12,577 nt of DNA from Chlamydia trachomatis (GCA_945870925.1 CAMBTZ010000031.1:1-12577), one strand, 5' to 3'; positions 7,598-12,577 are shown, counted from the stretch's first letter. Program-made: numbers and translations. Notes: generated from the sequence alone by a model not told the origin.

Positions 7598-8311
7598 CTA
7601 CATCTCCATATTGTGGTAGACTTCGTCAATATCATCAACATTTTCAAGCCACTCAATAAGGGCTTCATTTTTCTCTTTAGCCTCAGGGTCGCATGAAACA
7701 AGAATTTTAGGTATCATCTCAATACTAACTTCTTCAGAAGGAAACCCGGCAGCCTCTAAGTCTTCTTTAACTTGATAAAGCTGATCGGGAGCTGTAACAA
7801 TAAAATAAGCTTCTTCCTCATCTTGAAAATCTTCGCCCCCATTTTCAAGTACTGCAAGTAATAGTGCGTCAGCATCAATTTTTCCTTTTGGAATTTGAAT
7901 AATACCTTTTAGGTCAAATTGATAGCTAACTGAACCAGGAGCAGCAACAACCCCGCCTCGCTTATTTGTAGCAATGCGAATATCTGAATAGGTACGATTT
8001 TTATTATCAGTCATTGCTTCACAAATAATACCAACTCCTCCATACCCATAGAGTTCATAGGTAATTGTCTCATATTGAGTGTCACTATTCTCTGCTTTTT
8101 TAATATTTCTCTCTATATTTTCATTCGGAAGATTAACAGCTCTTGCTTTCTGAATTGCCAATCTAAGTCTGGCATTGGTTTTCATATCAGCGCCACCTTG
8201 TTTGACAGCGGTGATGATCTCTTTTGTAACTTTAGAAAAAGCCTTGCCCTTTTTTGCATCGGCTCTTCCCTTCTTATGCTTAATGTTAGCCCATTTACTG
8301 TGTCCGGCCAT
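7598..8311 (-). CDS. yebC: YebC/TACO1 family translation factor
   Basis: The 237 residues begin MAGHSKWANIKHKKGRADAKKGK, the hallmark N-terminus of the YebC/PmpR family, followed by 'AFSKVTKEIITAVKQGGAD' and 'NARLRLAIQKARAVNLPNENIERNIKKA'. The central domain contains 'YELYGYGGVGIICEAMTDNKNRT', strongly conserved in the family. The acidic C-terminal domain ends in DDIDEVYHNMEM. The family was long annotated as transcriptional regulators; the mitochondrial member TACO1 and bacterial YebC proteins are now linked to relief of ribosome stalling, notably at proline-rich stretches. A ribosome binding site GAGGTG (8317-8322, minus strand) overlaps the stop of the upstream GNAT gene, which is 2 bp away, so translation is probably coupled. 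It is the last gene of the prfB operon (compare CT457 in Chlamydia, from memory). Its stop codon is 3 bp from the convergent gene's stop. Confidence 0.96.
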   Translation of the reverse strand: MAGHSKWANIKHKKGRADAKKGKAFSKVTKEIITAVKQGGADMKTNARLRLAIQKARAVNLPNENIERNIKKAENSDTQYETITYELYGYGGVGIICEAMTDNKNRTYSDIRIATNKRGGVVAAPGSVSYQFDLKGIIQIPKGKIDADALLLAVLENGGEDFQDEEEAYFIVTAPDQLYQVKEDLEAAGFPSEEVSIEMIPKILVSCDPEAKEKNEALIEWLENVDDIDEVYHNMEM

Positions 8312-8313
8312 CT

Positions 8314-8835
8314 CTACACCTCAATTTTATTTAAATCAATCTGCATTAATATTTTAGAATGGTACGAACCATCTGCCTCTTTAAGAAATTTTTCATGTTT
8401 ACCATACTGCCTGAACCCTAGCCTATAATAGAGATTGTAAGCCGGATTTCCCTCATATACTTCTAGATGCAAAAGTTCAATACCAAATGTATGCTTTGCT
8501 TTGTGCATAATATACTTCAAAAGTCTTGTTCCAACACCTCTTCCTCGGTAATCCTCAGACACAACAATTGCAAAAAGACTTTGATACTTTAATTTTTCAT
8601 AAGGCTGTACGTATAGGTTTACAACTCCGCAAGGAACTCCATTAACTTCTGCGGTAAATGCTGAGCCTTGACGAGCATATGTCTGCCAAACTTTAAGTGC
8701 ATCTTCAACCTCATTTAAATTGCTCATAGGAAACCATCCTAAAACAACTGGATCCATAAGCCACTTTTTTAAATAAAAAAGATCGGCATCACACATAACT
8801 CGAATATTTACTTCAGGAAACCACTCTTTTGCCAT
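8314..8835 (-). CDS. GNAT family N-acetyltransferase (downstream copy)
   Basis: This GNAT-fold acetyltransferase would use acetyl-CoA on an amine or protein N-terminus; the substrate is not known. I place the start at the ATG 8833-8835 (173 residues, MAKEWFPEV), because GGAG at 8845-8848 on the minus strand precedes it by 9 nt. A GTG at 8848-8850 would add five residues and overlap the upstream gene. In the 173-residue numbering, motif A is VVSEDYRGRGVGTRLL, with the pyrophosphate loop R97-G-R-G100-V-G102. Motif B follows as 'ELLHLEVYEGNPAYNLYYRLGFRQYGK', which has the usual N-x-A-x-x-L-Y-x-x-x-G-F form. It aligns end to end with the neighbouring GNAT (W-x-x-x-P, GW/KW-[FY]P near the N-terminus, same motif spacing), so the two look like an old tandem duplication. 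Chlamydia has one GNAT at this place, as I recall (CT458). Confidence 0.9.
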   Translation of the reverse strand: MAKEWFPEVNIRVMCDADLFYLKKWLMDPVVLGWFPMSNLNEVEDALKVWQTYARQGSAFTAEVNGVPCGVVNLYVQPYEKLKYQSLFAIVVSEDYRGRGVGTRLLKYIMHKAKHTFGIELLHLEVYEGNPAYNLYYRLGFRQYGKHEKFLKEADGSYHSKILMQIDLNKIEV

Positions 8836-8840
8836 CTTTT

Positions 8841-9356
8841 TTATCTCCACTGAATCTCAAAAATTTCTCTAGCTTTAAAACCGTCATCAAGCTTTACATA
8901 GTGGTTTTGTGTGATGATTTTTTTAAAGCCATTCTGTTTAAGAAGCCCCACTAGTGGAGAGCCTTCAAACACTTCAATGTGCATTGATTCAAGTCTTGTG
9001 AATTTTGTCTTAGCTAAATTAAGAATGTTTTTTAAAAGCGATCCGCCTATGCCCCGCCTTTGTAATTTCGGATCAACAGCTATATAAAGCATGCAGAGAT
9101 GAGCAACTTTAACATATGGCATCAAAAAAATAGTCGCAACTCCAACAGGTTCGCTATTATAAACGGCAGTTAAGCTACATTTAAATCTTGAAAATCCTAT
9201 CCAATTACGTACAAACCCTTCGATATCTGAATCTGTAGATGGGGGATACCATTTTCTCATCTCAGGTTTCAAAACCCACTCTCTTAAGAATGGTTCATCC
9301 GCTATTGAACTATATCGCACGTCATAAGCTGTCTCTTCAATCACTTTTTCTGTCAT
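8841..9356 (-). CDS. GNAT family N-acetyltransferase (upstream copy)
   Basis: The 171-residue GNAT has motif A 'YIAVDPKLQRRGIGGSLL', with the acetyl-CoA loop Q99-R-R-G102-I-G104. Its motif B ('MHIEVFEGSPLVGLLKQNGF') is degenerate, with L-K-Q in place of the usual L-Y, which may change substrate or acetyl-CoA handling. The N-terminal region 'LREWVLKPEMRKWYPPS' parallels 'LKKWLMDPVVLGWFPMS' of the downstream copy. The ATG at 9354-9356 follows the prfB stop with no gap, and its ribosome binding site GAAGGAG (9366-9372, minus strand) lies inside the last codons of prfB, a layout expected for coupled translation. Substrate unknown. The position between a release factor and a translation factor suggests, but does not show, a target in the translation machinery. 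Confidence 0.9.
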   Translation of the reverse strand: MTEKVIEETAYDVRYSSIADEPFLREWVLKPEMRKWYPPSTDSDIEGFVRNWIGFSRFKCSLTAVYNSEPVGVATIFLMPYVKVAHLCMLYIAVDPKLQRRGIGGSLLKNILNLAKTKFTRLESMHIEVFEGSPLVGLLKQNGFKKIITQNHYVKLDDGFKAREIFEIQWR

Positions 9357-10458
9357 TTAACCAAACTCCTTCAAATAGGCCTCAATAAAACAATCAATAT
9401 TACCATCCATTACTGACGCTATATCTCCTACTTCATACTTGGTTCGAGCATCTTTTACAAGAGTATAAGGTTGGAAAACATAATTTCTGATTTGTGATCC
9501 AAATGCGTTTTCTTTTTTTTCTCCTTGCAAATTCTTTATTGACTGAGCCCTTTCCTCTATAATTTTTTGATGGATTTTAGCTTTCAACATTTTTAAACAA
9601 GTCTCTCTATTTTTTATCTGACTTCGCTCATTTTGGCATGTAACAATAATTCCTGTCGGGAAATGAGTCATACGAACAGCAGAATCAGTTGTATTAACAT
9701 GCTGACCACCTGCTCCCGATGATTTATACGTATCGACTTTTAAATCGTCAGGTCTAATTTCAACCTCAACTGTTTCATCTAATTCAGGCGTTACTTCGAC
9801 AGATGCAAAACTTGTATGTCTTTTTCCATTACTATCAAATGGGGATATCCGAACAAGTCTGTGAACCCCCTTCTCCGCTTTAGAATAGCCATAAGCAAAA
9901 GGGCCTGTCAATTTAAATGTAATGCTTTTAATTCCGGCTACATCCCCATTAAGCCTGTCAACCTCTTCAATTTGCCACTTTCTTTTTTGAGCCCATCTTT
10001 GATACATACGACCAAGCATTTCCGCCCAATCACACGCTTCTGTTCCTCCGGCACCCGCATTAATGCTGATGTAACAATTATTTATATCCAGTTCTCCGGA
10101 GAGCATCCTTTTTATTTCAAGATCTGAAAGCTCCTTTTCTATTTTATTTAGTTCTTTTTCTAGGTCTTCGGAAAAAGAGGCATCATTGTCTGCATATGCA
10201 TCAACATAAAGATCTCTAACAGTTTCAAAAGCTGAAAATAAAACAGAAAAGGGGACTACCCACTCCTTCAGATTTTTAACTTTTTGTATGATCTCTTGCG
10301 CCTTACCTTGACAGTCCCAAAAACATGGAGCTGCCATTTGGGATTCTAGTTCTTTAACCTCAACTTCTTTCGAAGCGATGTCAAAGACACCTCTTCATTT
10401 CTATAAGTCTTGCGCCAATATCTTTAACTTTAAGAGAAAACTCTTCCTGACTAATCAT
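9357..10458 (-). CDS. prfB: Peptide chain release factor 2, expressed by programmed +1 frameshift
   Basis: RF2 recognises UGA and UAA and releases the finished peptide. The gene is in two frames. Codons 1-25 start at the ATG 10456-10458 (MISQEEFSLKVKDIGARLIE...) and run to an in-frame TGA at 10381-10383. A +1 shift at CTT-TGA-C continues as L-D-I-A-S-K through the rest of the gene, giving 366 residues, against 365 in E. coli. The codon-recognition tripeptide S205-P-F207 identifies RF2 rather than RF1, and the catalytic G250-G-Q252 (SSGAGGQHVN) falls at the same numbers as in E. coli, confirming the joined length. Residue 246 is Ser; E. coli K-12 has Thr. The ATG at 10335-10337 would give a protein lacking the first 40 residues and is not the real start. 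It is the first gene of the minus-strand operon, and expression should be self-regulated because low RF2 favours the frameshift. Confidence 0.95.
10380..10395 (-). promoter_or_regulatory. RF2 programmed +1 frameshift site
   Basis: On the minus strand the sequence reads AAG AGG TGT CTT TGA C. This reproduces the known element: an internal Shine-Dalgarno-like GAGG three nucleotides before the slippery CTT, then the in-frame TGA followed by C (a poor termination context). E. coli has AGGGGG TAT CTT TGA C in the same geometry. The reading frames before and after the site give the two halves of RF2 with no gap. Confidence 0.95.
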
Positions 10459-10483
10459 ATTTGTTCCATTTGTATTTCAAAAC

Positions 10484-10511
10484 ACTATATCTACTATAGC
10501 CAAAAAAGCAA
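10484..10511 (-). promoter_or_regulatory. Candidate promoter of the prfB operon
   Basis: On the minus strand TTGCTT (10511-10506) and TATAGT (10489-10484) are separated by 16 bp, with a predicted start near 10477, about 20 nt before the prfB ATG. A second TATAGT occurs at 10498-10493. The -35 matches only loosely. It is the only reasonable promoter for this strand in the divergent gap 10459-10662, which otherwise holds AT-rich sequence and the opposing promoter. Confidence 0.4.
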
Positions 10512-10579
10512 AATAAATCCCCAATTTAATTTGCTTTGAATTAAAATTTTTTCTATGTTAATAAAACCTTAATCTTAAC

Positions 10580-10607
10580 TTTACATAAATCAAGTTTGTA
10601 TTATAAT
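10580..10607 (+). promoter_or_regulatory. Strong sigma-70/sigma-66-type promoter
   Basis: TTTACA (10580-10585, 5 of 6 to consensus), a 16-bp spacer, and a perfect TATAAT (10602-10607). The start is expected near 10614, giving a leader of about 49 nt that ends with a good ribosome binding site, AAAGGGG (10651-10657), before the ATG at 10663. It is the best-matching promoter in the window. Confidence 0.75.
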
Positions 10608-10662
10608 TGCTCATGTTTACAAAATAAATCATCAATCGAATTAATTTTTTAAAGGGGTATTT

Positions 10663-11016
10663 ATGCAAGCATCAAAAGAGTGCTGTTCATCAATCGGCAC
10701 TAATTTAAATACATGTTTTTCAAATATTGGAACTGGCATTAACACCGGTTGTAGCGCAATAGGAAGAGGCCTTTCAAGCGCATATGGATCCATCACAACT
10801 TCTCTTTCCAGTTTTTATACTGAGACAGCTTTGCCAGGTCTTGAAAAAATTGCAAGCGCTGTGAGTGGTTTTTTTACAGGGGCATGGACTTATATTAAAA
10901 GTGATTCTTTAAGAGTGAAACACTTTAGCGTAGGCATTCTTGCAGGCGTTGTAACATTAGTTTTAGCTGTTCTCTGCTACAAAAAATGTTGCGGTAAAGT
11001 AGAAGAGAAACAATAA
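10663..11016 (+). CDS. Cys-rich single-pass membrane protein with 11-residue repeats
   Basis: I do not recognise this 117-residue protein. Residues 8-51 are four consecutive 11-residue repeats of the form [C/F/Y]-[S/G]-x-I-[G/T]-x-x-[L/I]-x-[S/T]-x, with Ile at 11, 22, 33, 44 and Leu/Ile at 15, 26, 37, 48. They are rich in Gly, Ser and Thr, a pattern expected for a long helix with an 11-residue (hendecad) period, and it resembles repeats in phage tape-measure proteins. Residues 53-79 look amphipathic (GLEKIASAVSGFFTGAWTYIK). Residues 89-106 form one hydrophobic span, followed by KKCCGKVEEKQ, so the protein is probably anchored by its C-terminal end with that short tail in the cytoplasm. There are seven cysteines, with CC pairs at 7-8 and 109-110. 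There is no N-terminal signal peptide. It has its own strong promoter, ribosome binding site and terminator, so it is likely an abundant monocistronic product. Function unknown. Confidence 0.8.
   Translation: MQASKECCSSIGTNLNTCFSNIGTGINTGCSAIGRGLSSAYGSITTSLSSFYTETALPGLEKIASAVSGFFTGAWTYIKSDSLRVKHFSVGILAGVVTLVLAVLCYKKCCGKVEEKQ
10684..10815 (+). repeat. Four 33-bp coding repeats (11-residue units)
   Basis: Four back-to-back 33-bp units encode CSSIGTNLNTC, FSNIGTGINTG, CSAIGRGLSSA and YGSITTSLSSF. The periodicity is exact at the protein level, but the DNA units have diverged, including at synonymous positions. This suggests an old duplication kept by selection on the repeat pattern rather than a recent tandem expansion. 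Confidence 0.75.
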
Positions 11017-11035
11017 CTTCCCTATCATAATTAAT

Positions 11036-11064
11036 AAAAGAGAGGGGAATTTTCCCCTCTTTTT
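11036..11064 (+). terminator. Strong intrinsic terminator
   Basis: Arms AGAGGGGA (11041-11048) and TCCCCTCT (11053-11060) with an ATTT loop, extended outward by a G-T and A-T pairs, and followed by TTTT (11061-11064). The upstream A-run (AAAA 11036-11039) would let it also work on the other strand. It lies 20 nt after the stop of the 117-residue gene and separates it from the SWIB gene. Confidence 0.9.
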
Positions 11065-11131
11065 GCATTTCAGTTGCAAATATTTTCCCTCTAAGGCACA
11101 AGAAAGATAAATACTAACTTTTTTAAAATAT

Positions 11132-11145
11132 TTGTCTTTAGACAA
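11132..11145 (+). promoter_or_regulatory. Small hairpin overlapping the SWIB ribosome binding site
   Basis: TTGTC (11132-11136), loop TTTA, GACAA (11141-11145). The 3' arm shares two bases with the ribosome binding site AAGGAGA (11144-11150). The stem is short and weak, so any effect on translation is speculative. Confidence 0.25.
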
Positions 11146-11154
11146 GGAGAACAT

Positions 11155-11490
11155 ATGGTAGTTAAGAAAAAAGCAACGGCTGTAAAAAAACCGACTGTAA
11201 AAAAAGTAACAGCTGTAAAAAAAACAGCTAGCACAGTTAAAAAATCAGGCACATCTGCCTTTATGAAACCTTTAGCTCTTAGCGAAGAATTACAGGCTGT
11301 TGTAGGAAAAGGTCCTATGCCAAGAACAGAAGTAGTTAAAAAATTATGGGTTTACATCAAAAAAAACGATCTACAAGATCCAAAAAATCGTAGAAACATC
11401 AATGCTGATGATAAATTAGCACCTATTTTCAAGAAAAAAACTGTTAACATGTTTGAAATGACTAAACTCATTAGCAAGCACCTAAAATAA
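11155..11490 (+). CDS. SWIB/MDM2-domain protein with lysine-rich histone-like tail
   Basis: The 111-residue protein has two parts. Residues 1-32 are a basic tail with five VKK units (positions 3, 10, 15, 21, 28) mixed with Ala, Thr and Pro, like histone H1 tails and the chlamydial histone-like protein Hc2. Residues about 36-110 are a SWIB/MDM2 domain: FMKPLALSEELQAVVG, then MPRTEVVKKLWVYIKKNDLQDPKNRRNINADDKLAPIF, the signature block of the fold. SWIB domains occur in eukaryotic chromatin remodelling factors and, among bacteria, chiefly in Chlamydiae, both alone and fused to topoisomerase I. The lysine tail should bind DNA, so a nucleoid or chromatin-like role is plausible; this is inference. 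An excellent ribosome binding site, AAGGAGA (11144-11150), precedes the ATG. No convincing promoter was found in 11065-11143. Compare CT460 next to prfB in Chlamydia (from memory). Confidence 0.93.
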   Translation: MVVKKKATAVKKPTVKKVTAVKKTASTVKKSGTSAFMKPLALSEELQAVVGKGPMPRTEVVKKLWVYIKKNDLQDPKNRRNINADDKLAPIFKKKTVNMFEMTKLISKHLK

Positions 11491-11498
11491 ACATTTCC

Positions 11499-11520
11499 GG
11501 GGGTTTGCAATATAACCCCC
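11499..11520. repeat. Inverted repeat between SWIB and truA genes
   Basis: GGGGGTT (11499-11505) and AACCCCC (11514-11520) form a 7-bp GC-rich stem with an 8-nt loop, 9 nt after the SWIB stop. No T-run follows (AACCCTC instead), so it is not a typical intrinsic terminator. It may be a weak or factor-assisted terminator or a 3' stabiliser; truA starts 19 bp later. Confidence 0.5.
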
Positions 11521-11539
11521 AACCCTCTAAACTATTGTC

Positions 11540-12262
11540 ATGAAATTCAAGATGACTCTAGCTTACGATGGGACTTTATATTCAGGGTGGCAAATCCAAC
11601 CAAACGGGCTAACTATCCAAGAAGTTCTAGAAAAAGTTTTAAACAAAATCTCCCAAAAAAAAATTTCAATTACAGGATCTGGACGAACCGATGCAGGCGT
11701 CCACGCAAACGGTCAAGTTTGCCATTTTGAAATAGATAATTTCTCTCCCTCTCTAAAAAGTATAAATGGACTTTTGCCTTTAGATATACGCGTTTTTTCT
11801 TTAGAAGAAGTAGGACCTACATTCCACGCGAGATTTTCTGTAAAAGAAAAAACCTACCTCTACAAAATCACAACAGATAAAATTCAATCGCCATTTGAAA
11901 GAAAATACGCCCTACATAACACCTTTTCTTTAGATCTAGACAATATTTATGAGGCCATCCCTCACTTTATAGGTTTAAAAAATTTTAGCTCATTTGCGAA
12001 CGAACTATCCCTTTCTAGAAATCCGATGAAAACCCTTCATGAACTCTCCCTCATTAAAACTTCCTCCGGATTTACTCTTAAATTTCGTGGCGATGGATTT
12101 CTTTATAAGATGGTCAGAAATATTACCGGCACTCTTCTTGATATTGGAAGAGGCCAACTTGATGCACAAGCACTCCCTGCAATCTTTGAAACCAAATCAC
12201 GCTGCTTTGCTGGAAAAACCGCCCCTCCGCACGGCCTCTTTCTTGATTCCGTCCTCTACTAA
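11540..12262 (+). CDS. truA: tRNA pseudouridine(38-40) synthase
   Basis: TruA converts uridines 38-40 in the anticodon stem-loop of many tRNAs to pseudouridine. The 240-residue protein starts MKFKMTLAYDGTLYSGWQIQ, the usual 'l.iaYdGt.y.GwQ' opening. It carries the catalytic block R49-T-D51-A-G-V-H55-A, with D51 equivalent to the catalytic D60 of E. coli. 'KTYLYKI' (104-110) holds the conserved active-site Tyr region, followed by GDGFLYKMVRN (184-194) and a C-terminal APPHGLFL. The protein is slightly shorter than E. coli TruA (270) but all blocks are present. There is no clear ribosome binding site before the ATG, and no good promoter, so it may be read through from the SWIB gene past the GC-rich hairpin. 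A tRNA gene lies 54 bp downstream. Its own substrates include leucine tRNAs, but the linkage is probably just chlamydial gene order. Confidence 0.96.
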   Translation: MKFKMTLAYDGTLYSGWQIQPNGLTIQEVLEKVLNKISQKKISITGSGRTDAGVHANGQVCHFEIDNFSPSLKSINGLLPLDIRVFSLEEVGPTFHARFSVKEKTYLYKITTDKIQSPFERKYALHNTFSLDLDNIYEAIPHFIGLKNFSSFANELSLSRNPMKTLHELSLIKTSSGFTLKFRGDGFLYKMVRNITGTLLDIGRGQLDAQALPAIFETKSRCFAGKTAPPHGLFLDSVLY

Positions 12263-12293
12263 AATAGTACTAGTTTTGGAATCTGCTCTATTG

Positions 12294-12299
12294 TATGAT
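12294..12299 (+). promoter_or_regulatory. Weak -10 candidate before tRNA-Leu
   Basis: TATGAT at 12294-12299 would place a start near 12306, about 11 nt before the mature tRNA 5' end. The nearest TTGGAA (12276-12281) is only 12 bp away, too close for a standard -35, so this is a tentative call; the tRNA may instead be co-transcribed with truA. Confidence 0.25.
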
Positions 12300-12316
12300 G
12301 TTTTTCACTTTAATAA

Positions 12317-12400
12317 GCCGATGTGGCGGAATGGTAGACGCGATAGACTCAAAATCTATTCTTGGTTGCCAAGGTGCTGGTTCGAGTCCAGTCATCGGTA
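12317..12400 (+). tRNA. tRNA-Leu, anticodon CAA
   Basis: The 84-nt sequence folds as a class II tRNA. The acceptor stem is GCCGATG/CATCGGT (first pair G-U) with discriminator A. The D arm is GCG..CGC, with the GG of the D-loop present. The anticodon stem is ATAGA/TCTAT around the loop CTCAAAA, so the anticodon is CAA and decodes UUG. The long variable arm (CTTGG-TTG-CCAAG core) is typical of leucine tRNAs. The T arm is GCTGG-TTCGAGT-CCAGT. The 3' CCA is not encoded. The anticodon and long variable arm agree on leucine. Confidence 0.97.
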
Positions 12401-12408
12401 AACTGGTA

Positions 12409-12577
12409 TTGCTTGACTTTGACGGATTGCTCGTCAATACGGAAAAGCTTCACCATCTTGCATATCAGGAGGCATTTCTTAAATGGAATTGTCCTCTTGA
12501 TATCAATTTTTATTCGTACGCAGCTCTTGCTCATCATGCTTCCGGCACAGGCTTAAAAGACTATCTTTATTCTATCT
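12409..12577 (+). CDS. HAD-superfamily hydrolase, N-terminal part (runs off the window)
   Basis: The open frame reads LVLLDFDGLLVNTEKLHHLAY, the HAD motif I D-F-D-G-L-L-V-N-T-E with nucleophile Asp (12415-12417) and general acid Asp (12421-12423). It is followed by a helical cap start (QEAFLKWNCPLD...). It resembles the beta-phosphoglucomutase/phosphoglycolate phosphatase branch; Chlamydia has a gph-like gene near truA as I recall (CT464). The substrate cannot be told from this fragment. The start is unusual. There is no ATG or GTG between the end of the tRNA (12400) and motif I; the usable codons are TTG at 12409 (used here) and CTG at 12403. The frame stays open back to an ATG at 12331 inside the tRNA, which is unlikely to be used. 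No ribosome binding site is visible outside the tRNA. The 3' end lies beyond the window. Confidence 0.8.
   Translation, partial: MLDFDGLLVNTEKLHHLAYQEAFLKWNCPLDINFYSYAALAHHASGTGLKDYLYSI

Noticed and set aside
8848..8850. GTG start for the downstream GNAT gene
   Set aside because: It overlaps the upstream gene and lacks a good ribosome binding site; the ATG at 8833-8835 has GGAG at 9 nt.
9816..10127. Plus-strand ORF antisense to prfB
   Set aside because: It is a shadow of the conserved prfB frame, with no ribosome binding site.
9357..10337. prfB as a complete 326-residue gene or a frameshifted pseudogene
   Set aside because: The upstream 25 codons, the CTT-TGA-C site and the collinearity with E. 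coli RF2 numbering show normal programmed frameshifting.
10963..11154. Minus-strand ORF of 63 codons between the hendecad and SWIB genes
   Set aside because: It runs antisense through the terminator hairpin and the 3' end of the 117-residue gene; there is no sign of coding.
12349..12537. Minus-strand ORF across the tRNA and HAD start
   Set aside because: It covers the tRNA antisense and the HAD coding region; no ribosome binding site or family resemblance.
12362..12556. Small plus-strand ORF starting inside the tRNA
   Set aside because: It begins within the tRNA-Leu gene and runs in a different frame from the HAD motif; the protein has no recognisable features.
1..12577. CRISPR arrays, insertion sequences or prophage genes
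   Set aside because: I saw no regularly spaced direct repeats with spacers, no transposase or integrase motifs and no terminal inverted repeats. The tape-measure-like repeats at 10684-10815 stand alone, without other phage genes.

Overview
The window looks like a piece of an AT-rich chromosome from the phylum Chlamydiae, probably a non-Chlamydiaceae ('environmental') lineage. The evidence is the combination of a plant-type soluble glycerol-3-phosphate acyltransferase, a stand-alone SWIB-domain protein, an M16 protease of pitrilysin type, and two gene groups whose order resembles what I recall from Chlamydia trachomatis: DUF177/rpmF/cafE/plsB/ptr (around CT806-CT810) and yebC/GNAT/prfB/SWIB/truA/gph (around CT457-CT464). 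The locus numbers are from memory. The taxonomic call is an inference; no marker gene such as 16S is present.

Layout. Positions 1-6446 form a plus-strand block: the 3' end of a probable lpxB, a DUF177/YceD protein, rpmF (L32), an RNase G/E, plsB and a secreted M16 protease, all closely spaced. A gene for an unrecognised 358-residue protein (6518-7594) follows behind its own extended -10 promoter. It has an alpha/beta-hydrolase-like elbow with Cys in place of Ser. It meets the next block tail to tail with only 3 bp between stop codons.

Positions 7598-10458 form a compact minus-strand operon, transcribed as prfB, GNAT, GNAT, yebC, with 0, 5 and 2 bp between genes. prfB is full length only after the classic programmed +1 frameshift at an internal UGA, which the sequence shows clearly (10380-10395). 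Three of the four products are tied, by homology, to translation or protein modification: peptide release, elongation relief by the YebC/TACO1 family, and acetyl transfer.

From 10580 onward everything is on the plus strand. A monocistronic unit with a near-consensus promoter and a strong intrinsic terminator encodes a 117-residue Cys-rich membrane protein with four exact 11-residue repeats. Next come a SWIB protein with a histone-H1-like lysine tail, truA, a tRNA-Leu(CAA), and the start of a HAD-family hydrolase. The HAD reading frame has no ATG between the tRNA and its catalytic motif.

Most of the window is housekeeping: ribosome, tRNA and RNA metabolism, phospholipid and lipid A synthesis. 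The parts that look least ordinary are the Cys-elbow hydrolase, the hendecad-repeat membrane protein, the SWIB tail, the doubled GNAT genes and the tRNA/HAD junction.
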